A DNA stretch of 64,000 nt, from positions 1,674,001-1,738,000 of the forward strand of contig CANUEZ040000183.1 of NCBI GenBank assembly GCA_948099385.1, read 5' to 3'. Positions within the stretch are counted from its first letter, which is position 1. Each line of letters opens with the position of its first letter. Shown here piece by piece: positions 38,201 to 48,229 of the stretch. This stretch comes from Fasciola hepatica. Taxonomy: Eukaryota > Platyhelminthes > Trematoda > Plagiorchiida > Fasciolidae. Under the pieces are notes generated by a model. The model saw nothing but the letters and a program-made list of their open reading frames with translations. It ran no database searches and was not told where the DNA came from. The position numbers were made by a program, and so were the translations under genes.

Positions 38201-38850
38201 ACCACGTTGACCCACAGCTCTAGCTGCTTCGTCTCCTGAGGTGCGCAGAATATACCTCGATGAGATACCAGGAGCAGTTAGCTGAACTACATTGCTCGAA
38301 TCCTGGATACGCGTTTCGCTTAAGCAGCAAACATCAATCTTCAGAGAGTTCATTGTGAGGGCTAGGCACGCCTGCTGACCGGCCTGCATGAGTGTACGCA
38401 CGTTGAAGGAGCCGAGATTCAGAGGCTGACGGGGCTTGAGAAAATGTGAGTTACCAGACAGAGGATTATTCCCGACACTATTTGACAGTGAATCGTTGCG
38501 AGTATCGACCGTGTTATCAATGGGAGCATTATGGGTGGATAGATGGGGCAAAGAGGGATGGTTAGGGACAGAAGACAAAGTTTGAATAACAGAGAGGGAA
38601 CTCTGAGCAGTAGCACACTTATCACTACCCACCCCGCTCGATGCAATGGGCAGCGCGGTCCTGATTAGCCTGCGCGACGACCGATGCAGTATGGAATTCT
38701 TTGTAGTCGTGCAGTTCATGGGAGATGTTGGACGGGTACTGCTAGGGTGTCCAGCCACAAAGCAGGAGAACGATTAGGGTCCTCATCCAAAGCCTTTAGT
38801 TCTGACGAGAACCTATCCGCAAGGCAGCGGGATGGCTTAGTGGAAGCCCA
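35227..38850 (-). mobile_element. Full-length or near full-length RTE-type non-LTR retrotransposon
   Basis: Minus-strand element with one long open frame (35429-38758), a 3' UTR of about 185 bp, and a short GAT trinucleotide tail (ATC repeats at 35228-35243 on the plus strand). RTE-clade LINEs characteristically end in such microsatellites instead of poly(A). The 5' end is placed near 38850 only approximately. No convincing target duplication could be read. It lies within older RTE debris of the opposite orientation. Confidence 0.75.
35429..38758 (-). CDS. RTE-type endonuclease/reverse transcriptase (intact ORF)
   Basis: A 1109-residue uninterrupted protein that would nick chromosomal DNA and copy the element's RNA at the nick (target-primed reverse transcription). 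Residues about 115-375 form an APE-like endonuclease with the expected motifs: F-N-V-R-T-L (N119), S-E-T-R-I (E148), S-A-Y-A-P (Y236), G-D-F-N-A-Q (D272, N274) and S-D-H-A-L (D368, H369). Residues about 645-905 form the reverse transcriptase with F-L-D-L-K-G-A-F-D (D728), R-Q-G-C-P-L-S-P and Y-A-D-D (829-832). Near residue 1020 lies L-R-W-L-G-H-V-L-R-M, typical of RTE C-termini. The first about 110 residues are serine/threonine-rich and look like leader. All catalytic residues I can check are present, so this copy may be competent. It is classed as RTE from single-ORF structure, C-terminus and tail. Confidence 0.92.
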   Translation of the reverse strand: MAGHPSSTRPTSPMNCTTTKNSILHRSSRRLIRTALPIASSGVGSDKCATAQSSLSVIQTLSSVPNHPSLPHLSTHNAPIDNTVDTRNDSLSNSVGNNPLSGNSHFLKPRQPLNLGSFNVRTLMQAGQQACLALTMNSLKIDVCCLSETRIQDSSNVVQLTAPGISSRYILRTSGDEAARAVGQRGVGIVLTDKAEASLLDWIPVNSRLCAVRLQGSVGVRKDSCVKRNLFVISAYAPTDCSSDLQKDEFYDALATLVRSSKGSDIVVLAGDFNAQVGKLSVSEACLGGRCALPAERTDNGDRLLQFCADNRLFLSSTNFRHSSRRTATWRSNSTGTFSQIDHIAVSYRWRSSVQNCRSYWSTYVESDHALVSMRLSLQLHGHRRKPQTRLAVQRLCDPDVCTRYEQKLAHELGSTENSNVDEHWSHIKQAMHVAAGFACGPGSVVHQRHWISQESLSIMEQKRQLSNRKEMNKMRRKLQRQVTRSLKKDRENWWVNVAEEMEVAAASGNSQRLFKLIRDTSGRRTQVSEAICSRNGEPIHNKQQRLDRWAEYFKEQFSWPHASVVTPVSTTVTSWVVSLEPPSEVEVESCIRLLRRGKAAGPDELPPVLFKLGGEALIKSLTALLRDIWNAERIPLIWSESLIVPIFKKGIRNDCSNHRGISLIPIVTKVLASILLHRLTPARERNVREQQAGFRPGRGCIDQIFTLRRLLETRHTHRRPTIMIFLDLKGAFDSVDRTSLFSTLHRKGMPQKFVNLMRSLYSHTSGRVRVYGELSGRFETTSGVRQGCPLSPFLFNFVMDEIMESALQNLQDVGVELGDSEKLCDLDYADDVVCLFESTEHAQRALDNLARAVAPFGMRFAPSKCKMMLQDWTSTIPSLMLDGEVLAVVDHFTYLGSCVTTDGSTVVEVSTRISKARAAYAGLKHLWRRSDISLKLKGRVYCATVRSVLLYGCETWSLRAEDIRRLEVFDHRCLRSIARIGWNSRVSNDEVRKRVLGTNSKNVLSQRIQLSRLRWLGHVLRMANTRLPYRVLFSAPPREWKRPRGGQQMTWQRGMKKCTADLGKVGASRLRGWGPKDPSTSWLETLKDMAANREQWRSCCHFLSNQNV

Positions 38851-38859
38851 TTTGCTTGG

Positions 38860-39230
38860 ATCAATTATTCTTCCACTGGTTTTTCCGACTGAGTTGCTAG
38901 CTCAAATCAACCCCCAACCTGGAGGACCAGGAGACTGGACTTCGTCTGACCTCTACCCATTGACCTGTCAGGTATGATTGCATCTCCGGCTTAAGGAAGC
39001 CATCCTGTATAGCTCTTTGGGTCATAGAGGCGCGCAAGCCATCACACCACGTCAAGGTGCAGTCTCGTCGGCCGATCACACTGACAACGGTGATCGTCTC
39101 AACCAGCTGTGCTCTGACCACATATTGTTTCTGACGAGCACGAACTTCTGCCATAAGAAGCAGCATAGACTCATATGGCGTCTTGCCATGACTTCATAAC
39201 GTTGGAGTCAGGCTAACCATTTCGTCACTG

Positions 39231-39233
<3 letters not shown>
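38860..39233 (+). pseudogene. RTE LINE endonuclease fragment
   Basis: Broken frames include T-D-N-G-D-R-L-N-Q-L-C-S-D-H and F-L-T-S-T-N-F (38978-39199), matching residues 298-320 of the intact element. The fragment runs into the AT microsatellite, and a new fragment starts again from the N-terminal motif after it. Confidence 0.65.

Positions 39234-39293
<60 letters not shown>
39234..39293. repeat. (TA)n microsatellite
   Basis: About 60 bp of uninterrupted TA dinucleotides separating two LINE fragments. Confidence 0.98.
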
Positions 39294-39297
<4 letters not shown>

Positions 39298-39329
39298 CAA
39301 TATGATCAGCCCTCCGCTCTCGAACGCTG

Positions 39330-39712
39330 CATCTCTCCTACGAACATGCTAGCCGTTTACACTAGCGACGTATAGTGTGCGCATTCTTATGCACATAGGT
39401 CAACAAGCTGGGACCTTAGAGAAGGTTGGTGTTGATATCTGTTGCCCGCAGGAGACCCGCATTCAAGACCCCAGTCATATAACAGAATTATCGCCGACCG
39501 AGAAGCACGTTGCATTTTTTTCACGCTGCTCTGGAAACCTTGAAACTGAAATCCTTGGCAAAACAGGCGTTGGAATAGCCCTGAACGATCAAGCTGAGGC
39601 TAGTCTTCGACAGAAGATTCCTGTTGATAGTACACTATGTGCTTTACGAATCGAAGGTTCATGCAAAGTAAGCAGAAAACGAGCTAATAGACGATGCATG
39701 TTTGTGATTTGA
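39330..39712 (+). pseudogene. RTE LINE, endonuclease N-terminal half (split element, part 1)
   Basis: The frame 39377-39712 has R-I-L-M-H-I-G-Q-Q, C-C-P-Q-E-T-R-I-Q-D and G-V-G-I-A-L, then reaches R-C-M-F-V-I, where the intact element continues S-A-Y-A-P. Here it switches to an unrelated LINE at 39713. The missing remainder resumes around 41600. Confidence 0.72.
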
Positions 39713-41560
39713 AGCCAGCAACATTTCGCCGCTGGTGCCGCTCGCCCACTCCCGACTCCCACTGCCGCTTCGTGCAAGCCAGGAACAGATGCTCGCCAAC
39801 CATACAGAGAGCCAAAGAACGCTTCGTCCGCTGGAAAGCCGAACGCTTACTCTCATCTGCCACTGGTAGCCGAACACTTTGGTCCGTTGCCAAAGTAGCC
39901 TCCCACAAATTTTGCCTTCCCATCTGTAATAACTCTGGTGATCTTGTTTGTGAACCACACGAGAGAGCCGAGGTTTTTTCGTCTCGGTTTGCCTCCAACT
40001 CCATTTTACCCACTTAACCCAATCCCACGGTTCCTTCTCCTCACTGTCTCCCATATTTAACCTCATATTAGCACTAGGAAGATTGGCCAAACGCTGCGCT
40101 GTATGGACGTGTGCAAATCACCCGGTCCGGACGGTATACCACCCATCGTCTTTAAAATGTGTACCCCTGAATTGGCTCTTCTCTTACGTCGTCTTTTCTG
40201 TCTCTCTCCGATGCTCTGGCAACACGCCATGATTTTTCCCGTTCCCAAATGCGGTGATCTTTCTGACCCGAATAACTATAGTCCTATTTCCATCACACCT
40301 GTTGTTCGAAAGTATTTGAAACTGTCATCTTCGACCAACTGCGTACGGTTCTCCAAAGCGAAGGACTACTGAGCCATTGCCAATACGGATTCCGACTTCG
40401 TCGTTCCGCCGGTGATATCCTGGCTCTCGTCTCACAATTCTGGTCGGCTGCGCTCGACAATCACGAAGAAACATACGTGGTGTCGCTCGACATCTCTAAG
40501 GCCTTTGACAGAGTTTGGCACGAAGGTCTTCTGATGAAACTGACCTCGTTCGGGTTCTCCTCCGCACTCGTATTGTGGACATCAAGTTTCCTCAGTAAGC
40601 GAACCATCTCCGTCCGAGTTCATGGGGTCCTGTCCCAGCCATTTCCTGTGAATGCCGGTGTTCCCCAAAGTTCAGTACTTGCGCCCACCCTATTTCTTTT
40701 TATTTATTAACGATCTTTTATCCACTAATTCCAACCCAATCCATTCTTTTGCCGATGGTGCCACCCTTCATTCTTCCCTTTTTTACCGCACTCCCCGCCA
40801 TGCCAACGCCAACATCGACCGTGACCGCAGTGCAACCAGTGCATCTTCAGAGTCCGGTCTCGAACACATTTCCTCCTGGGGATCCCACAATCATGTTGCA
40901 TTTATTGCATTCAAAACATTTTTCCTCTCAGTTTCATTGAAACATTATTCATTCTCCCCTCACTTATCCTTTGATTTGATTGTGCCGCTAGCCACAGATT
41001 CTATTTCTCCTCTTGGCTTATCTATAACTTCCTCCCTGTGTTGGTCCGCTTTCACATCTCAGCTTGCTTCTCGTGCTGCGCGCAAAGTTGGTTTTCTGTT
41101 TCGCGCCAGACGCTTCTTCACACAAGCTCATCTTCTTCCGCTGTACAAAGCTCAAATGCGTCCGGCACTTGAATACTGCAGTCACTCGTGGGATGGAGCT
41201 TCGTCCACCTCTCTTTCTCTTCTTGATCGGGTTCAACGTAAGGTCATCCGGCTAGTCGACGAACCTTCTTTAACTTTGAGTCTGCAGTCACTAGCCCATC
41301 GTCGGGCTGTTGCTTCGTTGTCTCTCTTCTACCGATACTATTTTGGATTTTGTTCTTCTGAGCTTGCTTCGGCAGTTCCTCTTCCCAAAACATTTTCTCG
41401 ACCATCACGAAACCAGGCAGCCAGTCATCCCTATCACATTAGCTCATTATTAAGTCTCCCCTCGTATTAAATCATTCGTGTGTATCTCTATATTGCGGTA
41501 TTCAATGGATACGCTACACAGTCTTACCAACAGTCAGTCAAGTTACTTATTTATCACATT
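39713..41560 (+). pseudogene. Jockey/CR1-like LINE fragment inserted in an RTE element
   Basis: This contains the pre-RT linker, then reverse transcriptase blocks: C-K-S-P-G-P-D-G-I-P-P (about 40110), V-S-L-D-I-S-K-A-F-D-R-V-W (about 40478) and G-V-P-Q-S-S-V-L-A-P-T-L-F. A frameshift follows near 40700, then F-A-D-G-A-T where F-A-D-D is expected, so a catalytic aspartate is lost. The C-terminal region has A-L-E-Y-C-S-H-S-W-D-G-A and R-R-A-V-A-S-L-S-L-F-Y-R-Y-Y, a block widespread in jockey-group LINEs. The 5' half with endonuclease is absent, as expected from 5' truncation. A stop follows at 41470, and the 3' end is set by resumption of RTE sequence. Confidence 0.8.
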
Positions 41561-41599
41561 TTAAACAGGACATGTGTCCGATAAAAAATGCTCAACATA

Positions 41600-43823
41600 A
41601 GTTTTAGTGTATTAACTGTATCTAAAAGGGTATTTTACGATCTGGAAAACGGTGTATTCACTTACTCTCTTCAATATAGACAAAGTTGCCAGAATCACTG
41701 TTCATTTCCGGCTGCGTATCAACTCCAGTCGCAGCTGCCAGATGTGCGGACTGTCGCAGTAAGGTCATACGGTAAAAGTAGTTTCTCCAAAACAAATCTT
41801 CGCTTATCCTGCTCGGGACCAGAAGTAGAATTATCCGCCAGGTTATCGACACAGTCAAGTGCCTAGGATCCAGAAGAGCGATGGACAGAGATCAATCAGG
41901 CAATACGTGAGGCTACTGACGCTGTCCAAAGCCCAACAACCACTCAGAAATAGTGGAAAGCTGCATCCTCGGTTGCATTGTTAAATACACGCAGATCGAC
42001 TCTTCCGGATTCTAGATACGAGGCACGGAGATGCCTCAAACGCCAACTGATTCGTAGTTCATAAACAACCGTGAGCAGCAGTGGACTGTGAAGTGCAGGA
42101 AGATGGAAAAGGCTGCGGCGATTGGCAGCACCGGTAACGCTTTCCATCTAATCAGAAATACCGGTCCCCGAAAGCCAGGCGCTAGTGAACTGATCAAAGA
42201 AGCGAACGGTTCACCGATTCGGATTCAGGAGCGTCGTCTAATTCGCTGGGCAAAACATTTAGAGCTGTTTGGTTGGCCTTCAACCTCGGCAGGTTTGCTC
42301 ACTAGCGTGATGGCTATAGCTCTAGCGGTAGATACCGGTCCTCCGCCAAAAGTAAAGGTTTTCCAACCGATAAGCTACCTTAAACAACATAAGGCTGCCG
42401 GACCGGATGGGTTGCCTTCGTCTATTTTTAAAGACGGCTGCTCGGCATCTTTACTAAGGTTGACAAAACTCTTCGGTTTGATATGAAAGAAGTAACAAGT
42501 TTTAGAGAGCTAGCGTGAATCGGTGGTCGTACCAACTTATAAGGAAGGCGACAGGTCCTCCTGTGAACATCACAGGGGAATATCTGGTTAGTATCGTATA
42601 TATTCTGCTTGCTGGTATTATTCTCCACCGCTTATCTGACGCTCGCGCAATAATCAAGCTGGGTTTAGACCTGGTCGAGGTTGTACTGGCCGAAACTTCA
42701 TTCTTCGATAACTTTCAAAACACAGGCACACCAACCGTAGGCCCACCATCTTCGTTTTTCTTGATCTTAAAGCAGCCTTCGACTCAGTCGACCGCACAGT
42801 TATCTAGCGCTGCTTCTCGTCGAAGGGTGTACCAGAGGAATTTATTCCCATCATCAAGTCTCTTCACATGAATAGCCGAAGCCGAGTTCGGACTTGCGGT
42901 GTACGTCACGGTTGCCCACTTCCTCCTTTCACCTTCAACTCAGTGGTTGATCTTGTCCTAGAGACCGCGCTTTTGTCAGACAAGGATAATCGCACGGGAT
43001 TTTTCCGGGTAGAAAAGTGTCAGACCTTGAATATACGGATGACATATTTCTTCCAAGTGAAGATTCATGTAAGCTATTTTAAACAGCTTGACTGACTATT
43101 CGGTATGCGTTTTGCACCTTCAAGGTGCAGGAAGTTGTGGGAGGATTGGGTTGGTCCAACACCAAACCTTTCTGTCTGGAGAGACTACAGATTTGGTAGA
43201 TAAGTTCTGTTATCTGTGCAGCTGCACTTCACCCGGAGGTCGGATATCTGATGAGGTGCCTTTGCGTATACAGAAGGTTCGTTTGGTGTCCACATGAGAC
43301 CCGTTTATCTATCAAGAGTCGAGCATACGCCACAACAGTCAGGCCAGTGCTTCTGTATGGTTCGGAGACATGGCCACTGTGGGTGGAGGATTACGAAGAT
43401 AGTCGGTATTTGAACACCGATGTCCTCGCAGCATTGCTCGAATCTGGCGGGGACACTGTATAAGCAATAGATAGGGTCGGCGGAGAGTCCCGGTTTTGCG
43501 GACCAAACCATTCGATGAAACACTTAAGCTTACCAGGCCAAGATGATTGGGACATGTGTTGCGCATGTCCCCTGACAGGATTCCTCGGCGGGCTTTTTGC
43601 CGAGGTGGGTAACGGTCGGAAGGTGAGTAAGGGTGATCAGTTCATGACACGGAAGAAAGGTATGAAAAGCCTAACCAGTGGACTTGGTCGTGTATGGCGT
43701 GTGGGACTTCCCGGGTGGAGTCCAAGAGATCCTCTCAATCTATGGTTAGATACGCTGGAGGATATGGCTAGATGCCGCAATCAGTGGCGCTCTTGTATCC
43801 ACAAAATTCCTTTATTGACTTGA
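41600..43823 (+). pseudogene. RTE LINE, remainder of the split element (part 2)
   Basis: Broken plus-strand frames run through the inter-domain region (K-M-E-K-A-A-A-I-G at 42105), H-K-A-A-G-P-D-G-L-P-S-S-I-F-K-D (about 42390), the R-T region with V-R-H-G-C-P-L-P-P-F (about 42905), T-V-R-P-V-L-L-Y-G-S-E-T-W (43340) and the C-terminal R-D-P-L-N-L-W-L-D-T-L-E-D-M-A (43740), ending at a stop at 43823. At least six frame changes are needed. Together with 39330-39712 it represents one element split by the jockey-like LINE. Confidence 0.78.
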
Positions 43824-44310
43824 TACCATTATTTGTAGTTCTCTCGCTATTACTTTCACACATCCCTGTTTTTCATTATTTTCTTTTTGAGGTTGTCACT
43901 TTGCGACAGAAACTAAAGACACTGCACCCAGTGCATGGTTAATGGTTGGTTAAACTGAACTGAACACTGAAACTGAGTGATTCCCCTAAGTGGGGTTGAA
44001 CGTCATGTTAATTTAATCTCATTCAGGGTACCTCTATTACACGTCGTAATTACTTTACTTTTTTGCGTTTCAGCCTGTCTACGCTCCTTACTATTAGGGG
44101 TTCGCAGTCTTTTGCATTTACTGTGACGTCCTAGCCAGGCAAACTCGTTTTAGTTTTATAGTTTGAGGACTACAAAGGCGCTTTATTGAAGTGGGTAACT
44201 GCATTTGGTTTCTGTTCATTTTTTGATTTCTTACTACAACGTTTTCTATAGGCCGTAATTTTGTGCCATCCGGCTGTGTATGAGAAACAAAGGAAACGTA
44301 CAGAAACCGA
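43824..44310 (+). mobile_element. RTE LINE 3' UTR
   Basis: Aligns with 9380-9480 plus 10425-10752 in U1, which shows that the U1 Gypsy fragment interrupts this kind of UTR. Similarity ends at TGTATGAGAAACAAAG, taken as the element's 3' end. Confidence 0.6.
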
Positions 44311-44926
44311 TCACTTCTGGGGCACAACCGAATGATTAGAGACCAACAGACTAGCACGACTATTGATAAACCTGAAGCATCAACTGCTGAAACGATTCGA
44401 TTTTTGATGTTTATCTTAGACATCTTGATACAGATCTGTGACAGAATTGTGACCCATCAAAATGTTAGAAAGTAAATCATTCGGCAGTGTTGATCACTAT
44501 GGCAATGCTGTCAAGGTGGGCCTAACTAAACTTGGATAAACTATGGTAGATTGTCTGTAAGAAGGAATTCTATATTTACCCCATCTCGGTATATCTATTG
44601 TCCTCTCTCTAGTCTATTATACTGTTTAATCAGGCGGCCATACTACTTATTTCTCACCACACATTAACCAACACGGGGTAGTAGGCGCAAAACATTGTGT
44701 AACTCCATCGGCCAGGTGTTCAAATATCTCAAAGCTGCACTTATAGCTGCCCGGAATAGCAAAACATAAAACATTGCGTCACATTATATTTAGGCAACCA
44801 CAAAACATTATACAAATATTTCAGAATAAAAGAGAAAATCACAATGTTCCGTAATTATTAGATGAGTGGTGGAACAGATAAAGTCACGTTAAAAATTAAG
44901 CGATATAGGAGTACCGGTCATGATAA
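44311..44926. other. Unassigned stretch downstream of the stefin gene
   Basis: AT-rich, without frames or repeats I can assign. The 3' UTR of the stefin transcript must lie at its right end, but I see no clear AATAAA on the minus strand close to the stop. Confidence 0.4.
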
Positions 44927-45318
44927 TTAAAAATATTGCAATGCGTCCGTGGCGCTCTTATCCTTTAATACCGAGTGCACTTTTTTCTTGCCCCCATTAC
45001 ACGGCAGCTCCTGGAAGATTCTGGCGTGAATGTAATTGTCGTTTCCGATTTTAACCTAAAAACGAGTCGAAAATAATTTTCGCGTTCGTGGACACACTTA
45101 CCTTTGCGAAGTAATTTAAGCCCGCAACCACCTGCGTACAGATTTCCACAACTTCAATTATATGCGGTTTGTGGCCGATATGTGATTCCAGCTGTTCCCG
45201 AAGCTTAGTGATAAGTTAAATCAGATCACGACAATAACAAAGAACTTACCACAATCTCCAGTTCTGTTTTCTCTTCGGCACTAGGAGCCCGAGTTTGGGT
45301 GCAGCCGCCGCACATCAT
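44927..45318 (-). CDS. Stefin (type 1 cystatin, cysteine protease inhibitor), three exons
   Basis: Exons on the minus strand are 45318-45250, 45203-45102 and 45055-44927. They are joined through two 46-nt introns (45249-45204 and 45101-45056) with GTAAGT donors and AG acceptors, both in phase 0. The product has 99 residues, the usual stefin length, with no signal peptide, so it is expected in the cytosol. All three edge elements of the cystatin wedge are present: the M-M-C-G-G start with glycines 4-5, Q-V-V-A-G at residues 47-51, and the second loop leucine-proline at 74-75 (Q-E-L-P). It should block papain-like cathepsins by inserting this wedge into the active cleft. There are no stops or frameshifts, and intron presence excludes a processed copy. 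An acceptor-like TTCTTACAG lies about 50 nt before the ATG, which could serve a 5' UTR intron or spliced leader. It is the only confidently recognised host gene in the window. Confidence 0.93.
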
Positions 45319-45824
45319 TTTTAGTGATTTACTTTTGTGAGACGCAAAACGGCACGCCGCTGTAAGAATCAGAAATGTTAAGAAATATTCGGTCTACGAA
45401 GGGTAATACGACAGCAAACACATCTGATCATCTACAAAGCTACCGAACTGCATGTAAAAATGTTATGAACCTGTAGTTCTGCAATCCATGTACCCAGTAT
45501 TTCAGTACTACTTCCACGTATGGGTGGGAAGATGAAATTCGCCGGTGTTTTGCGTGCATATTTATTTTGCCGGTAGTTTTTTGAATCCCAACTTCATGAG
45601 GGAGAACAGTGGAGGAGTGCATCTAATGGCTGTAAGAACCCACTAAACCATCACGCAGATTCGGTAACTGGAGCCGTGTGACTTGCTGTAGAGAACCCCA
45701 TGTGAAGCTCCATTGGGTCAGGTGTGGTGATTAGTCGAGTGACAGTTGCTATCTACGACTGAAGTTAGTCGATGGAGGCCGGGTCAGAACCTGCGACTTA
45801 TAATGCCCGACCATCAGTCTTTAT

Positions 45825-45828
<4 letters not shown>
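45319..45828. other. Upstream region of the stefin gene, otherwise unassigned
   Basis: Contains the presumed promoter and 5' UTR of the minus-strand stefin gene. The word TTCTTACAG on the minus strand at about 45370 is an acceptor-like site. No TATA-like element or other gene could be identified with confidence. Confidence 0.4.

Positions 45829-45895
<67 letters not shown>
45829..45895. repeat. (TA)n microsatellite
   Basis: About 66 bp of uninterrupted AT dinucleotides. Confidence 0.98.
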
Positions 45896-45898
<3 letters not shown>

Positions 45899-46154
45899 TG
45901 ATAACGTATTCGGGTAGCCAACTGTGATAACGAGGTGAGGTTGTTTTGAGTGTTTCGGAGATGCAAGATGAAATTCTCCTGTGTAGGTATCATCACGGAA
46001 AAATCACTCACCTGGGCTCAAGCGTGAGCGCCACACCAAAAATTCATCAAACCATCTTGAAATCCTTATCATCCATCACTTCCACGAGTTACGGGGGTTT
46101 GGGGTCCTTTGGGACATGCAACTCGCCAACCGTAATTCGATAAGCCGCGTCTCA

Positions 46155-46235
46155 ACCGGTGGTGGTCGAGTGATTTAGAGCACTTAATTACCAAATCGTA
46201 GGTTTGTGGTTCGAGTCCCGCCAGACTGCCATTTG
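46155..46235 (+). repeat. tRNA-derived SINE head (plus strand)
   Basis: A-box-like GGTCGAGTGATTTAGAGCA and B-box GGTTCGAGTCCCG are spaced as in a tRNA, but the stems do not close well. About 150 bp of body-like sequence follows. The preceding words (GGGACATGCAACTCGCCAA) look like part of the same repeat family. It differs in sequence from the SINE at 20345-20530. Confidence 0.5.
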
Positions 46236-46399
46236 GCTGCTCCATTACACTTAATTTCACAGTTTTCATAAGCCAGTGCCAGGCATTAGTATTCAATAGA
46301 GAGGTCGGACGTCTCAACCAATTTACTGCACTTCTGACGATATTGCATTTTATTCCCTCGCTAACAGCTTTGATGCAGTTTGAGTTCTTGCACAGGCCC

Positions 46400-48229
46400 C
46401 CTACCTCCTTACCTTTGTCCGAACACATGATAGAGGTAGCAATACTGGTTTGCATGAAGAGCTATGGACATTTTTCACTACATGCTTGCGCGTGAGTGTA
46501 GTGGGAGGCGTAAAAACCATAGCATAAAGGACCCGCTGCACTGACAGGGATAACCGGCAACCAGGCCCCAAGACTGGAAGGGACAGAATCAAATAAAGTT
46601 CAAACGATTAAGTTTGGAGGATGGATTACGCCTAAGCTTCCGTGGATAACGTTTAGCTCAGGGTCCGGCATGACTTACCTAGCGCAGACCGGTCACCAAA
46701 AGCAACAAATACCACCCTCTATCTCTGGCTGTCTGAATTAGTTCAGAAGCCTGGTATTGTCTTCTTTATCCAACAGCTCCTGTCCACCCTTGACTTTCGT
46801 GTCTTCGTCTTGTTACGTCTCTTTGTCTTCGTCTTGATACTCCTGAATATCTCACTAAAACACCAACCAACAAAGCGGATGCACAACATCAAGGAAGCCT
46901 TCCCCGCAATTATAAATACCGACAAACCAGGTACCTTTGGTTCAAGTCAGATCGGGTTGATTCCGAGGACTTGCGGCTTTAAACTTCTGTGGTCATTTCC
47001 ACATATTTTCCAACCTTAAAATCATGGCCATACTATCGCTCACAACATACGTAAACTACCTTAACAGCCGACGGTGTGCATCCAAACGAACAAGGTGCAT
47101 CACCTCACCGACAACAGGATAGGCTCAGGTCGCATTGCTTGCGGCTCAAAATAATGGACCAATCCAGATTATTGCAGCAGTGAGCGTCGGGTTGATTCCC
47201 ATAGGGCTATAATTTGTTTTTTTCATTTTCGCTGGTTTGAATCTGTGGGGGAAAAATACAAGGACTCGGCTCGGTGTTAGGAGTGCAGCAACCCAACGGG
47301 CAACAACTGAGTCCTCACCCAAGTCGATCCCAACCAGGAGTACAATCCATACTACTAACAGGAGAACGAGGCATGCAAAGGGGATAACAGCAAGAAGTGG
47401 AGCGGTGGTATGGGAAAACGCTCCCTCAGCTTCTACAACCAACGGTCGTCAAGACCAGTAAGAAGAAACCGTGAAGTGCCAACCGCGTTTATTCTAGTAA
47501 GGCTTAGGCGGTAAGATCGGACGCTGACCCGTGTAGGTCAGAAATAACGCTTGCGGTTGTGGACAGCCAAACCAGTGATAGACAGGGGATGATCGGCTGG
47601 TAAGTAATAGTTAGGGTGATAACTTGCCAGGAATTAAGGTGGTCGACATAATCGAAAGAGCGCTACATCCCATACTGCTGTTATGTCTGCTGCCTTAGCT
47701 ACACGTGGGGAATACGTCAGATGGGGCTCAAATGGAGCCCGGTTTAAACTGTGCCACCGAATCTGCAGAAACCACGTCTACCGGTAGTTTTCTGCGCAAT
47801 CATGACCCAGCATGCAAAGAATTGTGCTTTAATGGTCCTCGATGCTCTCCGCTTGACCAGCATGACCTCTGGGGTGGGATACCGGTGCCACTGCGACCTA
47901 ATAATGTCGGACCCCAAACAATTACCATACCCCGTCCATACTTTACCTGAATGCTGCAAACGGGATAACTTCAACCACAGTCTCTCAGTCATTTGCCACT
48001 CTTGAGACCTGACTTCTAACATGCGTATTAGTGCACGCTGGTTATAGCTGCTTCACAGGTATTGTACGCGTACGACTTGTAGGGACCTACAAAGTTCATT
48101 TTGCACAGGACGAAAGTGGCCGAGACCAATCTTTCGTCCAGATCGTTGTATTGTCGGCGAGTTTCCTTGGCTCCCAACACTGCGCCTTGAATTTTTTGTT
48201 TTAAAGGCAGAATCTGCGAGGCAGTAACG
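46400..48229. other. Unassigned stretch
   Basis: No frame longer than about 100 codons and no domain-like translation on either strand. Frames at 47146-47442 and 47744-48022 (minus) do not resemble known proteins. It may contain untranslated or 5' parts of repeats not otherwise represented in the window. Confidence 0.4.
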
